This document shows positions 1-5,290 of a stretch of 5,290 nucleotides of DNA, piece after piece (position 1 is the stretch's first letter; each line of letters begins with the position of its first letter). The notes below the pieces were generated by a model. The model had not been told where the DNA came from. It did no database searches and saw only the letters and a list, made by a program, of their open reading frames with translations. The translations under genes were made by a program, and so were the position numbers. Source of the stretch: an uncultured Halioglobus sp. (GTDB taxonomy: Bacteria > Pseudomonadota > Gammaproteobacteria > Pseudomonadales > Halieaceae); NCBI GenBank assembly GCA_905480565.1, contig CAJQQW010000253.1:1-5290 (forward strand), in the 5' to 3' direction.

Positions 1-202
1 AGCAAAAAATATCGAGGGCATGGTGGCGTTTTGGCGTGGAGTAGAAATAGTCAATTGAGTAGCGACACGTGATAGATAGGGTGTATTGGCGGCTGGAGCA
101 GCCCAGGTGCTGAGCGGTTTCGGCCACTAACTGTGACAGCCAGATGAAAGGTCCGTGCTCACTCCCTGACTATATTCTTTTGCAATCATTCCGGAGGCTT
201 TT

Positions 203-583
203 ATGAAATGGTATCTAGACGCATTAAAGAAATATGCAGTATTTGGAGGAAGAGCACAGCGTAAAGAATATTGGTTCTTCGTTCTATTCAATATCATTTT
301 TTCTATTGTACTTTCGATGTTTGATGGTCTAACTGGTACGTTAAATGCGGAGACGGGCTACGGACTTCTTAGTGGACTATATACGTTGGCTGTGGCGATT
401 CCGGGCATTGCGGTATCTGTGCGTCGGCTACACGATACTGGTCGAACTGGATGGTGGTTTTTTATACTTCTCATCCCCGTGATAGGTGCCATTATTTTTC
501 TGGTCTTTATGTGCTTCGATGGTGATGAAAATGACAACGAGCATGGCCCTAATCCAAAACATCCCTTAAGCAGTTCAGTTTAA
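203..583 (+). CDS. DUF805 family inner-membrane protein (YhaH-like)
   Basis: This 126-residue protein is a typical full-length DUF805 member. It opens with the family's amphipathic lead-in, followed by the signature FGGRAQRKEYWFF at residues 14-26. Three hydrophobic segments follow at about 23-43, 56-72 and 84-105. The second hallmark, VRRLHDTGRTGWW (73-85), lies just before the third helix. The C-terminus is short, acidic and Pro/Asn-rich (GDENDNEHGPNP), as is usual in the family. The start is well supported: GGAGG at 193-197 sits five bases before the ATG. A TATATT at 171-176 could be a -10 box, but no convincing -35 is visible. The molecular function of DUF805 proteins is not established, so only an inner-membrane location can be inferred. 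The gene appears to stand alone, since it is followed by 445 bases without an intact gene. Confidence 0.93.
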   Translation: MKWYLDALKKYAVFGGRAQRKEYWFFVLFNIIFSIVLSMFDGLTGTLNAETGYGLLSGLYTLAVAIPGIAVSVRRLHDTGRTGWWFFILLIPVIGAIIFLVFMCFDGDENDNEHGPNPKHPLSSSV

Positions 584-655
584 TCAGCTGGTATAGTTGG
601 CGTCTTACATAGTGGTCAGATTAGGAATACTCGGCCCTATTATTCAAGGCGTTAA

Positions 656-1000
656 GCACATACGGCAGTGCTCGGCGTACTTGCGCTGGTAGCCATTTTT
701 AGTACAGCATTTGCGCCCAGTGGTGAGAAAGAATATGTTGTTTAGCTCATCACTGCGAATCGACAGATCGCCTGTAACGTCCGTACGCCTGCCGATCTCA
801 AGAAAAAGCCCTTGATGCTTTCACGTCCTGGCAGCGGTGGCACGACCTATTACAACTGGCTTATTGATGGCCTGGGAGCAGCAGGCTACGGAGTAGCAAT
901 TCTTGACTAACTGGAAAACTATACAAGAAACAATGTCATCAATGAAAGTATTTGCTTCCGGAGTCGCCCTGAGAATATCAGCCTGCTGTGTCTTTCGTAG
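656..1000 (+). pseudogene. Decayed N-terminal half of an exported alpha/beta-hydrolase (predicted dienelactone hydrolase type)
   Basis: One reading frame (codons starting at 656) gives recognisable protein across several stops. Codons 656-715 encode HTAVLGVLALVAIFSTAFA, which looks like a signal peptide core with an A-F-A cleavage site. A TAG follows at 743-745. After it come KKPLMLSRPGSGGTTYYNWL (about 794-856) and DGLGAAGYGVAILD. This matches the first strand, the oxyanion-loop motif (usually S-H-G-S-G-G, here S-R-P-G-S-G-G at 821-841) and the next helix and strand (W-L-x-x-x-L-x-x-x-G-Y-x-V-A) of predicted dienelactone hydrolases. A TAA lies at 908-910. The same frame then reads FRSRPENIS (956-982), which resembles the family's W-x-R-P-x-D-I/L-S segment, before TAG at 998-1000. 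No start codon remains, a TAA directly precedes codon 656, and the catalytic Ser and His regions are absent. The family call is from motif recall, not a search. An IS110 transposase remnant was considered and judged weaker. Confidence 0.6.
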
Positions 1001-1028
1001 TTTTAATGCCATACGATGAAACAATAAC

Positions 1029-2237
1029 ATGAATCTACTCGAAACAAATCGGACATTGGGCGCACACATTGAGTTCACTACCAATTGTAATTTGAAATGC
1101 GTGTATTGCGCCGTTCAAAACAAAGACTATATCGGAAAAGACCTCGACCTTGGCGCCATCGAATTGTATATAGAGCAGCTAAAGTCGCGTAATGTCCTTG
1201 AGGTGACAGTTAGTGGGCACGGTGAAACGACCGTGATTGAAAACTGGCACGTTCAGTGTAACTTGCTTTTAGAGCAGGGTTGTAAACTCGACATTATTAC
1301 AAATCTTTCGAAAAAACTGTCAGCAGATGAGATCGATACATTCTCTTCGTTCAATTTCATTTTGGTGAGCTGTGATTCGGTACACCTAAAGACTTTTAGG
1401 GCCTTACGAAAAGGGTCCGATCTTCGAACGGTGCTATTCAATATTTCCTGCATTAGGGGTAGAGCGAAATCCAAAGGGCGGCATCCCCCGATGATCGGAT
1501 GGACCTCGGTCGTTTGCGATAAGAATGTTTTGGATCTGGTTGATCTCGTAAATTTTGGACTCGCCTTTGGTGTCAGTTTCTTTTCTTTTTCAAATGTTGT
1601 GGCGTACGCGGAAAGCGTCGGCGAAAATAGCTATATGCACATTACCGAGATGCCTGATGAGGAGAAGGCTTCAATTCCAGGGGTTTTTCAAGAACTAGAA
1701 AGAATACTGATAGACGCAAATGTCGATTACGAGATAACGGCAGGAATAAGAGAAAGCATAGAAAAAATTAAGACCGGTCAGGTTCTTCTCACCAACGATG
1801 AAAAAGAATCGATGCCACAAAATATTATATATCGTGAAAAAAACCCTATTGCAAAAAGTCTTACTAGGGATTGTCTCGATCCTTGGGATCGAGTTCTGCT
1901 GAGACCGGGCGGTACGATACATCCGTGCTTTGTTGCAGAGGAAAGCGTGGGCTCATTGAGCAAGGAAAGACCTTTGAATGAAATCCTTAATGGACCAGAG
2001 ATTAAGCGCTATCGACAAGGTATTTTGACGGGCGATTTGGTTCCTGCTTGCAGAGATTGTCACTGCAAGGCGTGGGTTTCTATTCATGAAATGGAGAAAA
2101 GAGTAACGGAATATCTCCTCGAATATGACGAGCCCGCTCGATCTGGCGTGACTGAAACGGCGAAAACGTTCTTGATACATTTTAGGCGTAGAGTACTTGA
2201 GAAAATAATTGCGTCATGTCAAAAGCTTCTTCGCTGA
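1029..2237 (+). CDS. Radical SAM enzyme with short SPASM/twitch-like auxiliary cluster domain
   Basis: This 402-residue enzyme carries the radical SAM cluster motif CNLKCVYC (C20, C24, C27), which binds a 4Fe-4S cluster that cleaves S-adenosylmethionine to start radical chemistry. The SAM-contacting GE motif appears as SGHGETT (62-68). A TIM-barrel-like stretch follows to about residue 270. The C-terminal region has CLDPW (282-286), GTIHPC ending at C300, a PLNEILNGPEIKRYR segment and ACRDCHC (C341, C344, C346). The first pair has the SPASM spacing (C, then G-x4-C). The later C-x5-C-x3-C part of a full SPASM domain is missing, so one auxiliary cluster, as in twitch domains, is likely. A basic tail ends the protein. 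ATG 1029 is the only start: in-frame TGA lies at 1017-1019 and no strong Shine-Dalgarno is visible. The substrate is unknown. The sulfotransferase gene 163 bases downstream suggests a shared modification pathway, either of a saccharide or lipid or of a peptide. Confidence 0.88.
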   Translation: MNLLETNRTLGAHIEFTTNCNLKCVYCAVQNKDYIGKDLDLGAIELYIEQLKSRNVLEVTVSGHGETTVIENWHVQCNLLLEQGCKLDIITNLSKKLSADEIDTFSSFNFILVSCDSVHLKTFRALRKGSDLRTVLFNISCIRGRAKSKGRHPPMIGWTSVVCDKNVLDLVDLVNFGLAFGVSFFSFSNVVAYAESVGENSYMHITEMPDEEKASIPGVFQELERILIDANVDYEITAGIRESIEKIKTGQVLLTNDEKESMPQNIIYREKNPIAKSLTRDCLDPWDRVLLRPGGTIHPCFVAEESVGSLSKERPLNEILNGPEIKRYRQGILTGDLVPACRDCHCKAWVSIHEMEKRVTEYLLEYDEPARSGVTETAKTFLIHFRRRVLEKIIASCQKLLR

Positions 2238-2400
2238 CAGACGTTGATAGTAATCAATTCGCTGAAGGATGAAAGTAATAGGCGATAAGTTCGTTGACGA
2301 AAACTCCGACAGCGGCTGCGGTGCTCTGGCTGGCGATTCATATGGACTGCGTACTTTATGACACAGCGTAAGTTTGTAATTGGCTCGGTGGAAGCCTGCT

Positions 2401-3489
2401 ATGCAAAAAAATAAACGGTTCAGACGGGTGTTTCTCCATGTCGGGCTTGGCAAAACTGGTACGAGTACTATTCAAAGCTATCTCGCTACCAATGCGGTCC
2501 GTATCGAACGCGATTATGATATACATTTTCCGCATGTCTTCGATCTGGCAGGGCCGTTTGACGGCAATCACTCACAACTCTTACGAACGATCTCCAGAAG
2601 TGAGGTAGAGCATTCAAGCACCCATACGTATTTCGCAGGGACTAAAGTGAATGGTATGGCGCTCGGAGCGGAGGAGGTGCGTTCCAAATTCGATAGCGGT
2701 TTTTCTGATTCTAAAGCTACTCAATTATTAATCTCGGCAGAGGCAGTTGGTCATTTCAACGCCAGACAACTGCTGTTGTTGTCATCGTGGCTCTGTGAGT
2801 ATTCCGACTCCGTTGTAGTGATTGCCTGCATTCGCCACCCTGTGGCAGCGCTTTCGAGCGAGATCCAACAGCGCTTGAGATTTGGAGCTGTGCTGGAGGA
2901 ATTGTATGAAAAACCTCCCTGCTATTCATTCAGGGAATTGCTGCCCAGGCTTGAAGCTGCGTTTCCCGGCAGTGAAATGCTACTTTACGATTTTGAGGAC
3001 GCTTCCGGTTCTTCATCGGGCGTTGTCGGCACGTTCTTGCAAAAAATCGGAATCGAGGAGGATCTTCGTGGCGACTTTTCTGGTCGAGTAAACCCGAGTA
3101 TGAGCCAGCACGGAGCAATGTTGTTAAGTGCGCTCAATCAAGCGCGTTCCTCTGGAAGTGCAGCATGTGTCGACGAAGGTCTTACTCGCGGAGATGTTGC
3201 GCCATTTCTTAAGATTCCGGGTAGAAAGTTTCAGGCCGTTCCGCGAGCGTATGGGCGTCTGGAGCGGCTAGTTGAGAAAGATCTTCTCTGGCTCGAGCAA
3301 GAACACGGGGTAAATCTAACGTGCAGACCGATAGACACGCATGCGCAGGGGTTTATTTTCAGCGAGCGTTGGTTGGCGAGGCTTGCTGTTGGCATATCGG
3401 CATGTCACGTAGCTTTTCGTCGATTTCGTGCATTAGGTCGACTATTTTCGGAGAAGGTAAGCCTACGCCCTTTAAGCAGTAAGAAGTGA
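2401..3489 (+). CDS. Sulfotransferase family protein (PAPS-dependent type)
   Basis: The product is 362 residues long from ATG 2401. Near the N-terminus is VFLHVGLGKTGTSTIQ (residues 10-25), the phosphosulfate-binding loop typical of bacterial sulfotransferases (H-x-G-x-x-K-T-G-T-T/S-x-x-Q). A second conserved segment, IACIRHPVAALSSE (141-154), corresponds to the 3'-phosphate-binding strand and helix, with Arg145 and Ser152/153 in the expected places. The family transfers sulfate from PAPS to a hydroxyl or amino group, often on a carbohydrate. The acceptor cannot be deduced here. No signal peptide or clear membrane span is seen, so it is probably cytoplasmic. A TTG at 2380 could extend the protein by seven residues. 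ATG 2401 is preferred because GGAAG (2390-2394) lies six bases before it and the family motif normally begins about ten residues from the start. It follows the radical SAM gene on the same strand and ends at a probable terminator. Confidence 0.87.
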   Translation: MQKNKRFRRVFLHVGLGKTGTSTIQSYLATNAVRIERDYDIHFPHVFDLAGPFDGNHSQLLRTISRSEVEHSSTHTYFAGTKVNGMALGAEEVRSKFDSGFSDSKATQLLISAEAVGHFNARQLLLLSSWLCEYSDSVVVIACIRHPVAALSSEIQQRLRFGAVLEELYEKPPCYSFRELLPRLEAAFPGSEMLLYDFEDASGSSSGVVGTFLQKIGIEEDLRGDFSGRVNPSMSQHGAMLLSALNQARSSGSAACVDEGLTRGDVAPFLKIPGRKFQAVPRAYGRLERLVEKDLLWLEQEHGVNLTCRPIDTHAQGFIFSERWLARLAVGISACHVAFRRFRALGRLFSEKVSLRPLSSKK

Positions 3490-3493
3490 TTAC

Positions 3494-3524
3494 GGAGTTC
3501 CATCATTAATTCCTCTGTTTTTTT
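3494..3524 (+). terminator. Probable rho-independent terminator after the sulfotransferase gene
   Basis: GGAGTT (3494-3499) can pair with AATTCC (3508-3513) as a six-pair stem with one G-U pair and an eight-base loop. A run of seven T follows at 3518-3524 after a four-base gap. It begins five bases after the sulfotransferase stop codon, where the radical SAM/sulfotransferase transcript would be expected to end. The stem is short and AT-containing and the gap before the T run is not ideal, so the call is moderate. Confidence 0.5.
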
Positions 3525-3801
3525 AGCGAGCGTTGAGGCGTTTTCGTACGTGATAAGCGATTTGCGCGTATTGCTTTGCTCGTGACCGGTTTGTTTGGGG
3601 GTGCTTCACAGGTGCGTAGAGAGCGTTTCTGTATTCTCATTGTATTGTGAGAAAAGGTTTTGAGGCATATGATTGCCTGAAGGCGTGAATTTTTCTCTCG
3701 CTAGCTCCAGAATAGTTTTTGCAATAAGCACTATCTTGCAATAAAAGAACGCAGTATTCTGCGCTTCGGTACGGTTCATTCTCGCGTAAAATCTGAGAGA
3801 A
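3525..3801. other. Gene-poor stretch between the terminator and the DUF2798 gene
   Basis: No coding region with recognisable protein was found on either strand. The + strand frames are broken by stops every few dozen codons. A minus-strand frame (3606-3899) is open, but its product is unrecognised and it overlaps the start of the DUF2798 gene. A small perfect hairpin lies at 3750-3763 (CGCAG, loop TATT, CTGCG). The hexamer GCAATA occurs at 3721-3726 and again at 3738-3743. The stretch could carry promoter signals for the DUF2798 gene or be degraded sequence; nothing here decides between these. Confidence 0.4.
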
Positions 3802-4110
3802 ATGTATTGTCGGAATCCTGTTTTCTTTGGTGATACTCTTACGATAAAGAAACGGTCGCGTACGATCAGGTGTGTATATTTGATACCAAAAAAATACACT
3901 AGCTATGTATTTTCATTTTTTATGGCGTTATTAATGTCCTGCGTCATGTCGTTCTTCATTAGTGTTTTTAATGTCGGGACGTTCGATGGGATTTTTTCCA
4001 TTTGGGTTAAAGCATGGATACTGGGTTTTTTAGTAGGTTTTCCTGTCGTCCTGGTCGTCTCGCCCATTGTGAAAAAGCTAGTGGAAATCCTGGTAGAGAC
4101 TGACGACTGA
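3802..4110 (+). CDS. DUF2798 family small membrane protein, start uncertain
   Basis: Read from ATG 3802 the product is 102 residues, but family similarity begins only at about residue 28. From there IPKKYTSYVFSFFMALLMSC, the following hydrophobic stretch, FNVGTFDGIFSIWVKAW and FPVVLVVSPIVKKLVE fit the DUF2798 pattern. That pattern is two transmembrane helices (about 34-56 and 68-90) with the W-x-x-A-W motif at the start of the second. The first 26 residues are basic and unlike the family, and the GAGAGA before ATG 3802 is only one base away. A TTG at 3880-3882, nine bases after CAGG (3867-3870), would give a 76-residue protein of the usual family size and is a credible true start. The function of the family is unknown and inner-membrane location is inferred. 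The gene ends 173 bases before the next start, with no terminator seen between them. Confidence 0.75.
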   Translation: MYCRNPVFFGDTLTIKKRSRTIRCVYLIPKKYTSYVFSFFMALLMSCVMSFFISVFNVGTFDGIFSIWVKAWILGFLVGFPVVLVVSPIVKKLVEILVETDD

Positions 4111-4283
4111 TAGTTCGGAGAGAAAACCGGTAAGGGTTATAGAAAAATTGCGGTTGTGAGCTAATTCAATCGCATTGTTATCTATTATTTTAATTCTTTT
4201 GTCGGATGCTGCTGCAATAAAGCCAATATCATCAGAATGCCCCATCGGGACGGACAATATAATCGTCTTTTAGAGAAGAAAAT

Positions 4284-4949
4284 ATGCTGAAAGAGTTATT
4301 GCTGTATATACACATCGCCGCCGGTTTCTCAGCACTGGTGGCGGCATTGATTGCGGCGTTTAACAAAATGTTCGATCTAACCCACAGTTGGCACGTGTAC
4401 AGCGGAAGAGTTTTTTTAGCCGGCATGATCATAATATTACTAACTGCGGTACCGATCGCCCTAATGACTGGTGATGTTTTTCTATTACTTGTTTCAATTT
4501 TCAGTGTTTATCTGGCTCTCTCGGGCTGGAGCTATGCAAGAAATCGGCAAGGAACGCCGGCTCCCTTGGATTGGCTACGTGCATTTGGAATGGCCGCTGC
4601 CTCCCTGGTCATGGCGTTGTACGGGGCTGACTTACTGATTTCCGGTGATACAAACGGGGTGACCATGCTCGTATTTTCGAGTATTGGTGGCTCACTCAGT
4701 ATTAGTGATCTAAAAATTCAATATGCAGGAGGTGTTACCGGAAAAGAACGAATCATACGGCATTTGGCGATGATGCTTGCAGGGTTAACCGCAACAGTTA
4801 CTGCTTTTCTTGTCGTGAACTTTACGTTCGATCCAGTCTTTGTTTTATGGCTTGCCCCCACCGTGCTGATTACTCCTGTTATTATGATTTGGAGTACGAA
4901 AATAAGAAAAGAAGCCATGCCCAGGGGAATACCGCGGGATAGCGTTTAG
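4284..4949 (+). CDS. DUF2306-like multi-pass membrane protein
   Basis: This 221-residue, strongly hydrophobic protein has about seven predicted membrane segments, near residues 5-26, 43-60, 64-84, 97-117, 124-142, 158-180 and 183-203. Recognisable family positions are IHIAAGFSAL (9-18), H-x-x-S-G-R (37-42), the cytoplasmic-type break SGWSYARNRQG, RHLAMM (159-164) and ATVTAFLVVN (170-179). That last motif is very typical of a widespread uncharacterised membrane family usually labelled DUF2306 or predicted membrane protein. His10, His37 and His160 sit in the conserved motifs and could be functional, but no cofactor is established. The start is supported by GAGAAG shortly upstream of ATG 4284. 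It lies between two other small hypothetical genes on the same strand with gaps large enough for separate promoters. The function is unknown. The exact Pfam assignment is less certain than the family resemblance. Confidence 0.82.
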   Translation: MLKELLLYIHIAAGFSALVAALIAAFNKMFDLTHSWHVYSGRVFLAGMIIILLTAVPIALMTGDVFLLLVSIFSVYLALSGWSYARNRQGTPAPLDWLRAFGMAAASLVMALYGADLLISGDTNGVTMLVFSSIGGSLSISDLKIQYAGGVTGKERIIRHLAMMLAGLTATVTAFLVVNFTFDPVFVLWLAPTVLITPVIMIWSTKIRKEAMPRGIPRDSV

Positions 4950-4995
4950 CAGAGCATTGAATAGTACGGTTCGCGGAGTCAGACGTGGCAGATGC

Positions 4996-5000
4996 AGAGG
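4996..5000 (+). promoter_or_regulatory. Ribosome binding site that favours ATG 5009
   Basis: AGAGG lies eight bases before ATG 5009, an ideal distance. A competing GTG at 4985 also has a purine-rich CGGAG (4974-4978) six bases upstream, so the longer start is not excluded. Confidence 0.5.
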
Positions 5001-5008
5001 CAGAATAC

Positions 5009-5254
5009 ATGAGTGATATTAAACTTTCGACCGATGAGACGGACCGAATCATAGGTCGCATCAAATCGTATTTTCATGATGAACTTGATCAAGAACTCGG
5101 GAGCTTCGAGGCGAATTTTCTGCTGGAATTCTTTGCAAAAGAAGTTGGGCCCCATTTCTATAATCGTGGGCTAGCCGACGCTCATATGTTGGTCACAGAA
5201 AAATCCGAAGAGATTGGTTATTTAATTCAGGAACTGGAAAAGGCGTGTGTTTAG
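5009..5254 (+). CDS. DUF2164 family protein
   Basis: From ATG 5009 the product is 81 residues and begins MSDIKLSTDETDRIIGRIK, as in DUF2164 proteins. The family core is clear: Y-F-x-D-E-L-D-Q-E-L-G (residues 21-31), F-L-L-E-F-F-A-K-E-V-G-P (37-48) and the highly conserved H-F-Y-N-R-G-L-A-D-A (49-58). A helical C-terminal tail follows. It is predicted soluble and all-helical, with no membrane segment or signal peptide. A GTG at 4985 would add eight residues (MADAEAEY). The ATG is preferred for its spacing from AGAGG and because the usual family length is near 80. The gene starts 59 bases after the DUF2306-like gene, close enough for co-transcription, but the families have no known shared role. 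DUF2164 has no established function. Confidence 0.9.
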   Translation: MSDIKLSTDETDRIIGRIKSYFHDELDQELGSFEANFLLEFFAKEVGPHFYNRGLADAHMLVTEKSEEIGYLIQELEKACV

Positions 5255-5290
5255 CTTGGATCTCCTGGGCAGTATTGCGACCTCGTAATT

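Noticed and set aside
1..72. Possible C-terminal end of a gene entering from the left edge (two frames open to stops at about 55-57 and 70-72)
   Set aside because: The short peptides are unrecognisable and nothing favours either frame.
91..103. GGCTG-GAG-CAGCC perfect small hairpin upstream of the DUF805 gene
   Set aside because: There is no T tract or adjacent gene end, so it does not qualify as a terminator. A five-pair stem is expected by chance.
842..907. IS110-family transposase remnant (T-Y-Y-N-W-L-I-D-G-L-x-x-A-G-Y resembles the family's W-L-V-D-G-L-x-x-A-G-Y)
   Set aside because: The preceding PLMLSRPGSGG, the later RPENIS and the upstream signal peptide core fit an exported alpha/beta-hydrolase better. 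No other transposase motif or terminal repeat was seen.
821..1084. Minus-strand 87-codon open frame opposite the hydrolase fossil and radical SAM start
   Set aside because: Its product is Cys/Arg/Ser-rich and unrecognisable. It overlaps the true radical SAM start and the better-explained + strand fossil.
2380..2400. TTG start seven codons upstream for the sulfotransferase
   Set aside because: There is no good ribosome binding site before it, whereas ATG 2401 has GGAAG at a workable distance and gives the usual distance to the PAPS-binding motif.
3606..3899. Minus-strand 97-codon open frame in the gap before the DUF2798 gene
   Set aside because: No family resemblance and no convincing ribosome binding site were seen, and it runs into the start of the DUF2798 gene. 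AT-rich non-coding DNA explains it adequately.
4148..4188. TTGCGG and downstream AT-rich hexamers as a promoter for the DUF2306-like gene
   Set aside because: The spacing to any -10-like hexamer is 21 bases or more, too far for a standard sigma-70 promoter.

Overview
The window reads as accessory chromosomal DNA of a Gram-negative bacterium, most likely a gammaproteobacterium. That placement is inferred from the families present (DUF805, DUF2798, DUF2306-like, DUF2164), from moderate base composition and from Shine-Dalgarno-type start sites. No rRNA, tRNA, CRISPR array, intact mobile element or replication origin was recognised. All supported genes lie on the + strand.

Layout: a DUF805 inner-membrane protein (203-583) has a good ribosome binding site. 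It is followed by 445 bases with no intact gene. Most of that gap (about 656-1000) is readable, in a single frame, as the decayed N-terminal half of an exported alpha/beta-hydrolase of the predicted dienelactone hydrolase type. It is interrupted by in-frame stops but not by frameshifts. Next comes the most distinctive part: a radical SAM enzyme with a short SPASM/twitch-like C-terminal cysteine domain (1029-2237), then a PAPS-type sulfotransferase (2401-3489) ending in a probable rho-independent terminator (3494-3524). These two genes plausibly form one transcription unit that modifies a shared, unidentified substrate. The 163-base spacer between them holds only weak small reading frames.

After a further gene-poor stretch (3490-3801) come three small genes of uncharacterised families: a two-helix DUF2798 membrane protein with an uncertain start, a seven-helix DUF2306-like membrane protein (4284-4949), and a small soluble DUF2164 protein (5009-5254). 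They are separated by leader-sized gaps and look like single-gene units rather than one operon.

The overall picture is a patchwork: small, lineage-typical conserved hypothetical genes with a probably acquired two-gene modification module next to a gene fossil. No clear new multi-gene defence or mobile system is visible. The radical SAM/sulfotransferase pair and the hydrolase fossil are the observations most worth following up.
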